Below are positions 1 to 9,202 of a stretch of DNA of 64,000 nt, piece after piece. This DNA comes from Kitasatospora sp. MAP12-44. Lineage in GTDB: Bacteria; Actinomycetota; Actinomycetes; Streptomycetales; Streptomycetaceae. The notes beneath the pieces were generated by a model. The model made no database searches and was not told the origin of the DNA. It saw only the letters and a program-made list of their open reading frames with translations. The stretch spans positions 8,680,001 to 8,744,000 of the forward strand of contig NZ_JARZAE010000004.1 of assembly GCF_029892095.1 (NCBI RefSeq), in the 5' to 3' direction. Within the stretch, counting starts at the first letter, position 1. Every line of letters starts with the position of its first letter. A program made the translations under genes and the position numbers.

Positions 1-279
1 GCGGAGCAAGGAAGCTTCGGAGGCGCGTTGGCGGTCGGGAACCGTCCGGGTTGCGGGGACGGGGCGGTGCCGGGCCCGAAGGCGTTCGATCTCGGCTCTC
101 AGGTCCGGCTGGTTGTAGAGCCAGGACCGGGAGACGCCCGCCCCGCGGGCGACGGTCTCGAAGGTGATCGCGGCGCCGGTGGCATCCATCCGCCGCAGCG
201 CGGCGACCGCGCGTCGGCGGGTCGCCGCGGCTCTTTGACGGGCCGCGGTGACGATCAGGTGGGAGTTGTCAGCCGGCAT
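1..279 (-). CDS. DUF6262 / TnpC-like transposon accessory protein (partial)
   Basis: The gene starts with ATG at 279, overlaps the end of the upstream recombinase by 11 bp, and runs off the window edge after about 93 codons. The visible N-terminus contains MPADNSHLIVTAARQRAAAT, then a predicted small helix-turn-helix with VARGAGVSRSWLYNQPDLRAEI, and basic helices. This matches the DUF6262 proteins that follow paired tyrosine recombinases in actinobacterial Tn554-like elements. Family knowledge suggests a DNA-binding accessory role in transposition, comparable to TnpC of Tn554. The call rests on position and the HTH-like segment; the C-terminus is not visible. Confidence 0.7.
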   Translation of the reverse strand, partial: MPADNSHLIVTAARQRAAATRRRAVAALRRMDATGAAITFETVARGAGVSRSWLYNQPDLRAEIERLRARHRPVPATRTVPDRQRASEASLLR

Positions 280-2510
280 GCTCAGCCTCCTGGCCGTCTT
301 CCAGCTCGTCGATCATGCGGTCGAGGTTGTCGGCGACCTGCTGGTTCATCTCGGTCACGCGGGTGTGGCCGCAGCTCCTGGCGTTGTCGATCAGTGTCAG
401 GGTGCGGGTGCGCTGTTCGCGAAGCTCCGGCAGGAACTCGGGCCCGGTGAGGAAGACCGGGCAGGTCAGGCAAGCATTGGCGTGCGGGCAGGTCTTCTGA
501 ACAGGCAGCCCGCAGTAGCCGTTGGGCAGGGTCTGGGTGGCGATGCCGTAGCGGGTCTTGGCCCACTGGGCCTGCCCGAGGGGCCCGTCGGGGGCGAGGG
601 AGACGCGCTCGCCCTTGATGTTGACCTTGGTTGCCTGCTCCCAGTGCCGCCGCACCGTCTGGTCGGTGATCTTGGCATAGTGAGAGGTCATCTTGTGCGA
701 GTCGTGATCCAGCAGAACCCGGACGACCTCCTGCGGGACGTCCCGGTTGATGAGTCGGCATGCGAACGTGTGCCGCCACTGATGCGGGGTCAGATGAACC
801 GGTCGGCCGTGTTCGTCACGGACCTCGCAGGTTGCCAGCCAGCGGCCGAGCATCCGTCGGTAAGTGCCGTCCGACAGCGGGAGGTTGCCCGAGACGTTGG
901 CGCGCTGGCGGGGGAACAGACAGGGTGTCCCGTCCGGCCAACGGTCCAGCACCCGGTGTTGTTGCTCGCGCACGGCTGCTTCGAGTTCCTCGTCGATGGG
1001 CACGGCGGCCTCGCGTCTCATCTTGGTGTTGAAGTAGCGCAGGTAGGGGGCGCTTTGGCCGTCGTGGAGGAGGCAGTCGAAGTCGAGGGCCAGAGCGCTG
1101 GAGATCCGCAGACCACAGCGGGTGAGGATGAGCGTGACCAGTCGTCCCGCCGCGTCGGGCCAGCGGTCCAGGTTGCCGGGCGACTCGACCTGGGCCATGA
1201 CGTACTCGGCGAGACGGCGGTCGACTTGCTCGGGGACCGGCGGGACGTCGCCGACGTAGAAGGCCGCGGTGCCGGGCAGCGTGTCCTCCCAGCCGTACTG
1301 CCGGATGTTCTGGAAGAACAGGTTGAGCGCGCCGATCCTCGTCTTCTTCATGCCGTGCCCGCCCGGCTGTGACATCACGTGGGCGAGGTGGCGCTCCAGC
1401 AGCGGCCGGTCGACCTGCGCGAACGCATCGACGCCGGCGAACGTGAGAAAGCCGCCGAAGCAGATGAGCGCGTCGACCCCGGCGCGGGCCGCGCCGATGC
1501 TCAGCCCGGACGCCAGCCGCAGCCTGGTCCATCGTTTGCCCAGCTCACGGAGCCAGGGCTGGGAGATGCGGTCGAACCGTAGCCGGGCTCGCGGGCAGGG
1601 CCGCCCGGCCGGGGTGGTGATGCCGGGCAGTTTGTGGAGCCGCCACACATCTCTGGGGTACTCGATCTCCCAGCCGGTGCCGTCCCGCAGGACCTCCAGC
1701 GCATCACGGGCATCGAGGAGGAACAGAGCGGACTCGTCGGCCTGGGCCCCGGCTTCCTGGCGCCACTGCTGTTCCGACAGGTCCAGCAGCGAGGTGACCC
1801 CGAGCGCCTCGACGCGTCGCACGGCCGGCATGACCAGGCGAGGGGCGGCGGTGCGGGAGCGGGCGTCGTGCCGGCACTGCAACGCGTACTGGATCTCCAG
1901 TTTCAGCTGTGGGGCCAGGTCGCGAAGATCGACGCTGGCGGTTCCGACCAGTTCGCAGTCGGTGATGAAGCGGACGGGGGTCGGGCCGGCCGTGCCGATG
2001 CCATCGGTCATCGTGACCCGCGCAGAAGAGCGTGGTGGGGTTGGCGACCCAGAGGTTGCAGAACGGCAGACGGCACTCGGACGTTGCGGTGTCGTTCGGG
2101 GCCAGGTCAGGGGCATCCCAGGCCGCCAGGTCGGGCTGGCCGGCACGGGTCCATCGGTCGCGATGCTTGGCGCACAAGCCGTTCCTGGCCCCGCGTCCGT
2201 AGCGGCAGCCGTCGATGACGCAGGCGGCCAGCGACCGGCGGCCCCGGACCGGCGGTCCGGGCTCGGCGAGGAAGTCCGCCATCGGCGGGCAGCCGCGCTT
2301 GCGGAACCGGATGGCATGGGCGGTGCAGAGTCCGCGCCGCATCGACTCGGCGGTCCGGTCGCAGTCCGCGACCGCGCACTCGTCGGCGATGAAGACGGCG
2401 TCGTCCGGAGCGGGGATATAGATGTCGGTGCGGAACTCGGGCCGGACGACGGCCATCAGCTGCTCAAGCAGCTTCGTTCGGCCCGGTGCCTTCTCGACGG
2501 GGAAGGTCAC
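269..2510 (-). pseudogene. TnpB-like tyrosine recombinase, frameshifted
   Basis: The gene starts with GTG at 2510 inside a GTGA overlap with the upstream recombinase. The N-terminal 170 codons (VTFPVEKAPGRTKLLEQL, followed by three Cys/His clusters such as CAVADCDRTAESMRRGLC) lie in one frame and the remainder in another. The switch maps to a run of five G at 1976-1980 (five C on the coding strand); with four C the frame would be continuous. The rest is a typical integrase: an Arg in CGLRISSAL, HQWRHTFACRL (HxxR), LLDHDSH and a Tyr near SHYAKITDQ, then a Cys-rich C-terminus (CGLPVQKTCPHANACLTC). Either the copy is dead, there is a homopolymer sequencing error, or the shift is tolerated. Confidence 0.8.
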
Positions 2511-3625
2511 AGCCGGACCTCCCGGCCGGTGAACCAGCCCGCGGCTTCCAGCGTCCGCCGGGCATCCTCGACGGTGAGGTGACCGTATGTGTCGATCGTC
2601 GTGGTGATCGATGCGTGCCCGAGGCACTCCTTCACCGTCTCCATCCCCGCACCGCGACGCAGCAGCCAGGTGGCGTAGGTGTGGCGGTATTGGTGGGGTT
2701 CAAAAGCGATCCCCGTGCTCTTCCGAAGCCGTCTGACCAGGTCATAGACGGCTGGGTAGCCCCAGGGGTGGCCGTGAGGTTCGGCGAAGAGGTTCACGAA
2801 GACGTAGTCGGAGTCCAGGGCGCCGTACTCCCGGTGCAGGTAGTCGGAGTACAGACGCATCAGCTCCGCGCTCGCCGGGATGCTGCGGGACCGGCCGGCC
2901 TTCGCACGGGCCCGGTTGTCGTTCTGCCGCGGCACCACGGTCACCTGGCGCTCGGCGATCGCGATGTCGTCGTGCCGCAGGCCGAGGGCCTCGCCGATAC
3001 GGACTCCGGTGTCCAGGAGCAGGGCGAACAGCAGCCGGTCCCGCAGGTGTTCGCAGGTGTCCAGGATCTTCTGGACCTGGGCGGCGGTCAGGACACGGGG
3101 GTGCTTCCGGCCGTTCTTGAGCTTGATCGTCCGGGTCCGCTCGGGTCTGCCGGAGGCGATGTGCTGCAGGAACGGCTTGTAGGAGGTGGCCGCCGATCGG
3201 TGCCGTCCGGCCGGGCGCATCGTCACCAGCAGGTCGGCGACCTCGATGCCGCTGCGGGCGTGGAACTCGTAGAACGTGCTGACTGCGGCGAGCTTGCGGT
3301 TCACGCTGGAGGCCGTGCAGTGGTGCTCGACCGTCGGCAGCACCGCCACCGCCCCGTTCCGGGCCGGCGGCGGCAGCCGCAGCCAGGCCACGAAGGAGGC
3401 CATCGCCTCCAGATCGACCGCCTTCCAGTCCAGTCCACGGCCGTCGAGGTAGCACCACCAGTCCTTCAGGTCGTGGGCGTACGCCTTGACGGTGTTCGGC
3501 GACCGCTCGATCGCCGCGAGAGAGGCCAGGAACGACTCCACCGGATCGACCGGTCGCAGATCGTCTCCCAGCAACGTCCACGACTCCGTCGTCGACCCGG
3601 GCGTCGCCACCCTCTGTACGCGCAT
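2507..3625 (-). CDS. TnpA-like tyrosine recombinase (phage integrase family)
   Basis: A 372-residue protein with an N-terminal SAM-like core-binding domain (about 28-150; SPNTVKAYAHDLKDWWCYL) and a C-terminal catalytic domain. The visible active-site set is Arg in LDTGVRIGEALGL, HQYRHTYAT (HxxR), LGHAS and the nucleophile Tyr in TTIDTYGHL near residue 353. It cuts and rejoins DNA through a phosphotyrosine link and would act together with the downstream recombinase. The first gene of a three-gene overlapping operon, it looks intact, unlike its partner. Start ATG at 3625 is preceded by AGGCGC rather than a strong ribosome site. Confidence 0.9.
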   Translation of the reverse strand: MRVQRVATPGSTTESWTLLGDDLRPVDPVESFLASLAAIERSPNTVKAYAHDLKDWWCYLDGRGLDWKAVDLEAMASFVAWLRLPPPARNGAVAVLPTVEHHCTASSVNRKLAAVSTFYEFHARSGIEVADLLVTMRPAGRHRSAATSYKPFLQHIASGRPERTRTIKLKNGRKHPRVLTAAQVQKILDTCEHLRDRLLFALLLDTGVRIGEALGLRHDDIAIAERQVTVVPRQNDNRARAKAGRSRSIPASAELMRLYSDYLHREYGALDSDYVFVNLFAEPHGHPWGYPAVYDLVRRLRKSTGIAFEPHQYRHTYATWLLRRGAGMETVKECLGHASITTTIDTYGHLTVEDARRTLEAAGWFTGREVRL

Positions 3626-3738
3626 TGCGCCTCCAGCTCATCCGTGATGGACAGCGGCAGATAACCGCATCCACCACGAGAGTTGGGGGACTTTCAGCGT
3701 GCTTCACGCACATGAAGGACACGCCGGCGCGGGCTTAA

Positions 3739-4161
3739 GATAACGGCCGAAAACGCCACGTCGTCGTCGACACCCTCGGCCTGCTGCTCGGGGTCATTGT
3801 CACCGCCGCCGACATCGGCGACCGCACCGCCGCTCAGCTCCTGCTCGCTCAGGTGGCGGCCGCGCACCACCTGCTGGCCCTGGTCTGGGCCGACGGCGGC
3901 TACACCGGCAGCCTCGTCGAGCACTGCCTCGCAGCCCTCGCCCTGGTCCTGGCCATCGTCAAGCGAAGCGACGACATGCGGGGCTTCGTCGTGCTGCCCA
4001 AACGCTGGATCGTCGAGCGGTTCTTCGCCCATCTGATGCGAAGCCGCCGCCTCGTGCGCGACTTCGAGCGATCCACCGGCAGCGCCGAGGCAATGGTCTA
4101 CTGGTCGGCGACGATGCTCATGACCCGCCGCCTTGCCCGGCCACGGCCTTCGCGAGCGTGA
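3739..4161 (+). pseudogene. IS5-family transposase, C-terminal fragment
   Basis: The frame opens abruptly at NGRKRHVVVDTLGLLLGVIV with no start codon and continues through VWADGGYTG (the second catalytic Asp region), IVKRSDD, RWIVERFFAHLMRSRRLVRDFE (Glu-bearing motif) to MTRRLAR, the usual C-terminus. About the first half of the transposase is missing, removed where the Tn554-like element begins. It is closely related in motif to the second IS5 remnant at 43.1-43.8 kb. Its last codons overlap, antisense, the tail of the next gene. Confidence 0.85.
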
Positions 4162-4663
4162 ACCGGCCCGGCGCCGACTCGACCAGCCAGCCCCGGGCCA
4201 CCAGCCGCTTCGCCTTCGCCCGCAGCCCCTCCACCGTCCCCGGCACCGGATCCAGGCCGAACAAGGCGGCCATCTCCTGGCACGTCAGCGCCCCCTGCCC
4301 GAGCCGGCCCCGGTCCGCGAGGGCCTGCACGATGCGCTGGTAGTCCACCGACAAGGCCGACCGGGCCAGGCCCGCACGCCACACCGGGACCACCGACTTC
4401 GGCCTCGCCGATCCCGAAGGCCCGGGTGGCACCGGCAGTCCACCGCCGTCCGCCAGGTCCTCGGCGGCATCGGGGCCGTCGTCATCGCCACCGCCCGGTG
4501 CCAGCACCTCACCGACGCGCGCGCGGGCGATGACCCACTCGTTCCACTCACGTTCGGCAACGGCCAGCTCGGCCTGGATGCGGTCGGCCTCCTCCCGCAG
4601 CCCGTCCACACGACGGCGAGCGGTGAGCTCGCGCTCTTCCAACAGCCCAACGACCGACGGCAT
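4118..4663 (-). CDS. coiled-coil plus winged-helix protein (IS-accessory family)
   Basis: 181 residues. ATG at 4663 is chosen because GGAGG precedes it by six bases. Residues 5-55 form a charged heptad-rich helix (LLEERELTARRRVDGLREEA); a Gly/Pro/Asp-rich linker follows, then a compact domain from LSVDYQRIVQALAD to LVARGWLVESAPGRFTL that has the spacing of a winged helix. The same two-part design recurs at 45.3, 53.2 and 63.3 kb, there directly ahead of a DDE transposase, so I infer an IS accessory gene. This is the only copy with an undamaged frame, although its last ten codons lie on the antisense of the IS5 remnant, so the C-terminus is probably a fusion. No biochemical function is known to me. 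Confidence 0.6.
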   Translation of the reverse strand: MPSVVGLLEERELTARRRVDGLREEADRIQAELAVAEREWNEWVIARARVGEVLAPGGGDDDGPDAAEDLADGGGLPVPPGPSGSARPKSVVPVWRAGLARSALSVDYQRIVQALADRGRLGQGALTCQEMAALFGLDPVPGTVEGLRAKAKRLVARGWLVESAPGRFTLAKAVAGQGGGS

Positions 4664-5085
4664 CCCGACCTCCACCAGAGCGACGACACGACACGTCACC
4701 ACTTCCCGAGACCACCGCTCCTACTCCCGACCAGCAGAAACGCAGCCCTCAAGCCCGGAAAGACAACAGCCACTAACTCTCGCCTGGAGCTCGGGCATCG
4801 GAGGGCCATCAACAGGGTCAAAACGATCGAGAGGGCGATGTGCGGCCAGGCTCCCTTCCGCCTCCCGCCAATCCGTATCCTCACCAAGCACAACTGAAGC
4901 GGGCCGCCGCTATGGGACACCGGGGGCATGTGTGAACTGGTTGATGGGACCGCGACTGCGTTCGTGGCGCGCAAGAAGGCAAGGCTGGGACCTCGACATC
5001 GTGCAGGCTCTGCGGCTGCCGGTGCCGCGCCCGACGCAGGAGCGCGCCCGCGAGCTCATCCAGCAGGGGAGCTGGGAGGCGGCGA
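4664..5085. other. no convincing gene
   Basis: A 422-bp stretch between the winged-helix gene and an IS3 remnant. Open frames exist on both strands but show no recognisable motif. On the plus strand a short frame ending at 5114 reads RRQGWDLDIVQALRLPVPRP and may be the tail of an unidentified truncated gene. Confidence 0.4.
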
Positions 5086-5255
5086 TCAACGAACCTGCGG
5101 TTTTGTGGTGGTGAGGTAGTAGGTGTTCTCGTACTCGACGGGCGGGACGTGGCCTATCTCACAGTGGAGTCGGCGGTGGTTGTACCAGTCGACCCATTCG
5201 GCGGTGGCAAAGGCGTCGAGGATGCGTTGGTAGTCCGACGCGAAGCGATTGACAA
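5086..5255 (-). pseudogene. IS3-family transposase orfB, C-terminal fragment
   Basis: The minus-strand reading gives EWVDWYNHRRLHCEIGHVPP followed by VEYENTYYLTTTKPQVR and a stop at 5086-5088. This is the conserved end of the IS3 integrase core (the WYN-H-R-LH region). Only about 55 codons remain; everything upstream, including the catalytic Asp residues, is absent. Confidence 0.85.
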
Positions 5256-5294
5256 GGGACCGTGAGCCGCCGGTCGGCCGACGCGCGGGGCGGA

Positions 5295-6164
5295 TCAGTT
5301 ACGCGTGCCGGCCGGTGGGCCGACGACGGTGGTGAGCTGGAGTTTGGTCTCGTCCTCGCTGCCCGGCGCGGCGGTCATGATGACGATCTTGAGCTCGGTG
5401 TCGCCGTCGGTCAGGACATCGCAGTCCACCGTGACCGGGCCCACCGACGGGTGGTCGACCGTCTTGCGGACCTCGCGGTTCGCGGTCACCTCTCCCTTCG
5501 CCCACAACTCGGCAAACCTCTCGTTGCCTGCGTTCAGGTCGCGGACCAGCGCGGCCAGGCGACTGTCCCGGGGGAAGCGGCCGGTGGCGCGGCGCAGGTC
5601 GGAGACGAGGGCGGCGTCGGTGGTGTCGGGGTCCGTATCGGTGACCGGCCACAGCACGAGGGGGGTGTGATCGGCGCCCACCGGGAACCTGTCGCGGGCG
5701 AAGTTGCGCATCCGCGGGGGCGAGGCCAAGGGGTCGCCCAGCAGGGCGGCCCACCCGTGGTTCCACCACACCAGTTGCCAGTCCGCCGCGAACACGGCAA
5801 CCGGTACGTCTCCGAGGCGGACGAGCACTCGTTGCATACCGGGCGGGAGATGGTCGCAGATCGTGCCGTCCGCCGGCGGCACGATCTGGGCCAGGCGGTA
5901 GAGGTGGTCCCGCTCGGCGGTGGACAGCTGGAGGGCGCGCGCCAGGGACGCCACCACCGACGCCGAGGGTGTCGTGGCCCGCCCCTGCTCCAGGCGCACG
6001 ACGTAGTCGACCGACACTCCGGCCAGGTCGGCCAGTTCCTCGCGCCGCAGCCCGACAGCCCGGCGCTTGCGGACGACCGGCAGCCCGGCGGCCGACGGGG
6101 GCAGCCGGTTCCGCCATGTGCGGATCGCCGCGCCCAGTCCGGCCCCGGGGGGTGTCGTCGTCAT
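5295..6164 (-). CDS. XRE-family HTH regulator with MmyB-like ligand domain
   Basis: 289 residues from ATG at 6164; AGGAGG lies nine bases upstream, whereas the ATG nine bases earlier touches that site. Residues 30-85 hold an XRE helix-turn-helix (LRREELADLAGVSVDYVVRL, with the LEQGR signature). Residues 110-280 match the MmyB-like region seen in this actinobacterial family (VFAADWQLVWWNHGWAALLG, RFPRDSRLAALVRDL). Such proteins commonly repress or activate a neighbouring divergent SDR or oxidoreductase, which is the arrangement here. The 115-bp gap to the SDR gene is the likely operator region. The ligand is unknown. Confidence 0.85.
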   Translation of the reverse strand: MTTTPPGAGLGAAIRTWRNRLPPSAAGLPVVRKRRAVGLRREELADLAGVSVDYVVRLEQGRATTPSASVVASLARALQLSTAERDHLYRLAQIVPPADGTICDHLPPGMQRVLVRLGDVPVAVFAADWQLVWWNHGWAALLGDPLASPPRMRNFARDRFPVGADHTPLVLWPVTDTDPDTTDAALVSDLRRATGRFPRDSRLAALVRDLNAGNERFAELWAKGEVTANREVRKTVDHPSVGPVTVDCDVLTDGDTELKIVIMTAAPGSEDETKLQLTTVVGPPAGTRN

Positions 6165-6278
6165 GCTCTTCATCCTCCTGCATCCCCGATCACATGCGGG
6201 GGCGCAAGGGTGGTACTGGTCTTCCCACCGTCGAAGCGTCCCTGGTCCAGCTCCCTCGTCAAGGCAACCATCGAAGGC

Positions 6279-6977
6279 ATGACGATCACTTTCATCACCG
6301 GAGCCAACAAGGGCATCGGCCGCGAGACCGCTCGCCGCCTCATCGCGTGCGGTCACACCGTTCTCCTGGGAGCCCGCGACCGTGAGCGGGGTGCGGAGGC
6401 CGCCGCCGCGCTGGGCGCACGCTTCGTCCCCATCGACGTGACCGACGACGCGTCCGTGGCCGCCGCCGCCGCGGACGTCGCCGAGCACGAGGGCAGGATC
6501 GACGTCCTGATCAACAACGCGGGGGTACAGGGACCCTGCGGTGATCCCGGCGACCTCACCGCCGCCGACGCCCGCGCCGTCCTCGACGTCAACGTCATCG
6601 GCGTCGTCCGCACCACCACCGCGTTCCTGCCACTGCTGCGCCGCTCGGACGACCCCGTGATCATCAACGTCAGCAGCGGCATGGGCTCCCTCGCCTTCAC
6701 CCACGACCCCGGCCGGTCCGAGTCGCACGTCGTCGCGCCGCTGTACGCCTCCTCGAAGGCGGCGCTGACGATGTTGACCACGCAGTACGCCAAGGGGCTC
6801 AAGGGCATTCGCGTCAACGCCGCCGACCCCGGCTACACCGCGACCGACATAAACGGTCACAGCGGCTCCCAGACCCTCACCGAGGGCACGGACGCGATCG
6901 TCGCCCTCGCCACCGAGGAGCCCGGCGCCGGCGCCGGACGCTTCATCGACCGCCATGGCGAGATCGCCTGGTCCTGA
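6279..6977 (+). CDS. SDR-family NAD(P)-dependent oxidoreductase
   Basis: 232 residues with the classical short-chain dehydrogenase pattern: cofactor loop TGANKGIG (6-13), NNAG near 85, INVSSGMG with the catalytic Ser near 131, and YASSK (Tyr and Lys of the active site) near 155, followed by the PG motif AADPGYTATDI. It would oxidise or reduce a small alcohol or carbonyl in the cytoplasm; the substrate cannot be told. Divergently transcribed from the MmyB-type regulator, which probably controls it. Length fits the carbonyl-reductase-like SDR group. No damage seen. Confidence 0.9.
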   Translation: MTITFITGANKGIGRETARRLIACGHTVLLGARDRERGAEAAAALGARFVPIDVTDDASVAAAAADVAEHEGRIDVLINNAGVQGPCGDPGDLTAADARAVLDVNVIGVVRTTTAFLPLLRRSDDPVIINVSSGMGSLAFTHDPGRSESHVVAPLYASSKAALTMLTTQYAKGLKGIRVNAADPGYTATDINGHSGSQTLTEGTDAIVALATEEPGAGAGRFIDRHGEIAWS

Positions 6978-7330
6978 CACCGGCGGTGCCGGGTCACCGG
7001 CCCTGAAGAACAGAACGGGCAGAACATCGAGACCGGTTGGGCGGGAGAACCGCCGCTGCTACTGGCGTCGGCGGAATCTCCGGCAGAAATCCGCTCTCCT
7101 TCAGTGCTCCAGAGGCGGGCAGCAAGCTTCACCTGGCTGCTGACCGCCGGCATGGGCCCGCAGACCTGTCAGCCGCCCCACTGGCTTCGTTCGCTTCAAG
7201 GAACAGCAGCGTTTGTCGATGGGTTTGGACAGCACCTGGTGATCGCCAAGGCTCTGGATGTTCACGGGTTTTGACAGCAGCGCGGTGTCGACGGCCCCTT
7301 GGGTGCGGGCTGCTTCTGGGGCGTCTCAGC
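6978..7330. other. intergenic, no gene recognised
   Basis: 353 bp between the SDR gene and the left end of an IS5-family element. Short frames on both strands show no motif. It may contain old IS debris, but I cannot identify any. Confidence 0.4.
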
Positions 7331-7352
7331 TAGGGCCTGTTCTGAGTTCAGA

Positions 7353-7943
7353 TCATGTGGCGGGCCGTAGGCTGCGGAGCCAGATGACGGCGCCGCGTAG
7401 GTGGAGTCCGGCGAGGTAGCTGTCGGGGGTCTTGTCATAGCGGGTGGCCAGACCGCGCCACTCCTTGATCTTGTTGATACAGCGCTCGACGGTGTTGCGG
7501 TCCTTGTAGAGGTCGGCGTCGTGCGTGACGGGACGGCCGCCGCGCGAGCCCTTCTTCCTGCGGTTGGCGGCCTGGTCGACCTTCTCCGGGATGACGGCCT
7601 TGATCCGGCGTCGGCGCAGGTAGGCGCGGTTGGCGCGGGAGGAGTACGCCTTGTCGCCAGCGATCGCGTCCGGGCGGGTGCGGGGCCGGCCCACCGGAAC
7701 GCGGACCTTGATCCGCTCGATGACCGGGATGAAGCGGGGGCTGTCGGCGGCCTGCCCAGGCGTGAGCACGAAGGACAGCGGCCGACATTGGCGTTCGGCC
7801 GCGAGGTGGGTCTTGGTGGTCAGCCCGCCGCGCGAGCGTCCCAGCTCGGCCGCGCGGAGCCGGGCCTTGCGGCGACGGCGGACACGACGGCGTTCCTCGC
7901 GAGTCGCGTCGTCCGTCTCGCCGGCCGGGCCGGGCGCCGCCAC
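7353..7943 (-). CDS. IS427-like transposase, C-terminal frame (orfB)
   Basis: Second transposase frame. A GTG at 7943 exists, but the frame is open upstream past the slippery run, so it is more likely translated as a fusion with orfA. It contains RSRGGLTTKTHLAAE, DKAYSSRANRAYLRRR (second catalytic Asp) and DLYKDRNTVERCINKIKEWR, which carries the catalytic Glu, and ends LHLRGAVIWLRSL. All three DDE residues are present across the two frames. Confidence 0.85.
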   Translation of the reverse strand: MAAPGPAGETDDATREERRRVRRRRKARLRAAELGRSRGGLTTKTHLAAERQCRPLSFVLTPGQAADSPRFIPVIERIKVRVPVGRPRTRPDAIAGDKAYSSRANRAYLRRRRIKAVIPEKVDQAANRRKKGSRGGRPVTHDADLYKDRNTVERCINKIKEWRGLATRYDKTPDSYLAGLHLRGAVIWLRSLRPAT

Positions 7944-8359
7944 TACTGGATCGGTTTGCCCCTTTTGTGGAGCCCCTTTTCCTTCGTGGCGGCCTTCTCC
8001 AGATCCTGCAGCAACTCCGGGTCGACGACCATCCCGGCCGCGTGGTGGTGCGCGCGGGCGACCGTGGAGTCCACGCTGACCAGGCTGAGATCGACCTGTC
8101 CACGGGCTGCGGCCTCGGCGATCATCCCCTCCATCAGCGCCTGGAAGGTCCCCGTGGTCGCCCAGATCTGGAACCGGCCGTAGACGGTCGACCAGGATCC
8201 GTAGCGCTCAGGGACGTCCCGCCATGGACTCCCGGTCCGAAACCTCCACATCACCGCATCGAGCTGTCGGCGCAGGTCGGGGATCGGCCCACGCTCGCCC
8301 AGCGGCAGGAGCGGCTCCATCAACTCCCATTCGGCATCGCTCAGATCACCACGCGTCAC
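7943..8359 (-). CDS. IS427-like transposase, N-terminal frame (orfA)
   Basis: 138 codons from ATG at 8359: MTRGDLSDAEWELMEPLLPL (the usual IS5 DUF4096 N-terminus), then TGSPWRDVPERYGSWSTVY and SVDSTVARAHHHAAG with the first catalytic Asp. It stops shortly after a run of four A and four G on the coding strand (complement of 7959-7966), where the second frame takes over. In this IS group the full transposase is made by ribosomal frameshifting at such a run; the junction sequence here fits a -1 slip. Confidence 0.85.
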   Translation of the reverse strand: MTRGDLSDAEWELMEPLLPLGERGPIPDLRRQLDAVMWRFRTGSPWRDVPERYGSWSTVYGRFQIWATTGTFQALMEGMIAEAAARGQVDLSLVSVDSTVARAHHHAAGMVVDPELLQDLEKAATKEKGLHKRGKPIQ

Positions 8360-8467
8360 ACCGCCGTTCTACCGGGCCGAGACCGTCCGGCGTCGGCGAA
8401 CCACCAAACCGTGATCTGAACTCAGAACAGGCCCTAGAGCCTGCTGGCAGCATCGCTCCACGGCCGC

Positions 8468-9016
8468 ATGTCGGAGTCGTCGTCACCGGGGTCTGCTTCA
8501 TACCAACCGCGCCAGGGCTTCGCGCTCACCGACTTCACCATCCACTGGGACGAGCAGTACGCGATCTGCCCGCGTGGAGCCAAAAGCCGCTACTGGGGTC
8601 ACACCCGCATGGACGGCCATCCGCGCACCGTCGTCATCTTCCCCGAGTGGGACTGCCGCAACTGCAAGGTCCGGCCCTCCTGCGCCACCGGCTTCACCCG
8701 CTGCCTGACCCTGCACCCCCGCGAGGAGCACGAACTCCTGCAGTCACAACGCAAGTTGCAGGAAACCGACGAGTGGAAGCAGCAGTACGCCACCCGTGCC
8801 GGCGTCGAAGGCACGATCTCCCAGGCCGTGCGCACCATCAGCATCCGCCGCAGCCGCTACCGCGGCCAGGCCAAGACCAGCCTCGCCCACGTCTTCAGCG
8901 CCGCCGCGATCAACCTCCACCGCATCGACGCCCACCGGAGCGGACGCCCCCTCGGCACCACCCGCCGCACCCATTTCGCCGACCTCGACCTCACTCCGCG
9001 AACACGCCACAGGTGA
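8468..9016 (+). pseudogene. IS1182-family transposase, C-terminal fragment
   Basis: From about 8510 the translation follows the C-terminal half of IS1182 transposases: ALTDFTIHWDEQYAICPRGA, the Cys-bearing WDCRNCKVRPSCATGFTRC, LTLHPREEHELL, then RAGVEGTISQAVRTISIRRS with the Glu-bearing motif, and SLAHVFSAAAINLHRIDA. The N-terminal two thirds are absent; the IS5-family element ends 30 bp upstream. The ATG at 8468 is only the first in-frame start and is not a true gene start. Confidence 0.85.
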
Positions 9017-9202
9017 ATCGAGCGACAGAGTCCCACAGGATACGCAACCGGGACGAGACCGACGTCGGCTTCTCGATCGGCCGCTCGACGTGCACGGTGC
9101 GACGGCGCGGTGGGGGCGGCGTTGACCTGCCCCGGGGAGGACGCTGCCTGTGCCGGTCCCGCATCGCCTCGCACTGCTTGCGCATGTGCAGCGTCAGTCA
9201 GG
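9017..9202. other. short intergenic segment
   Basis: Between the IS1182 remnant and the end of the SARP gene. No feature is recognised. Confidence 0.4.

Larger units (their letters stand above)
1..3738 (-). mobile_element. Tn554-like transposon, three-gene recombinase module (partial)
   Basis: Three genes on the minus strand overlap end to start: a TnpA-like recombinase, a TnpB-like recombinase and a DUF6262/TnpC-like protein. This is the arrangement of Tn554-type transposons, which move with two tyrosine recombinases plus an accessory protein. The upstream end lies between 3626 and about 3738, where an IS5-family transposase fragment starts abruptly in mid-gene at 3739. The other end is outside the window. 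The exact terminus is inferred from that junction; no inverted repeat is expected for this group. Confidence 0.75.
7333..8434 (-). mobile_element. IS5-family (IS427-like) element, complete
   Basis: Terminal inverted repeats GGGCCTGTTCTGAGTTCAG at 7333 and its exact complement ending at 8434 bound a 1102-bp element, flanked on both sides by TA (7331-7332 and 8435-8436), the target duplication of this group. The matching ends continue for about 23 bp. It carries two overlapping transposase frames on the minus strand. No disruption is visible, so it may be active. Confidence 0.9.

Noticed and set aside
248..1372. Long plus-strand open frame opposite the recombinase
   Set aside because: It is the antisense shadow of a conserved integrase in high-GC DNA; it has no motif and no ribosome site.
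4118..4663. Toxin-antitoxin or phage regulator for the coiled-coil/winged-helix gene
   Set aside because: No partner gene, and repeated association of the family with transposase pieces and IS ends points to an IS accessory gene.
7943..7966. Reading the IS427-like transposase as a frameshift pseudogene
   Set aside because: This IS group normally uses two frames with a slippery run, and both ends, the TA duplications and all DDE residues are intact.
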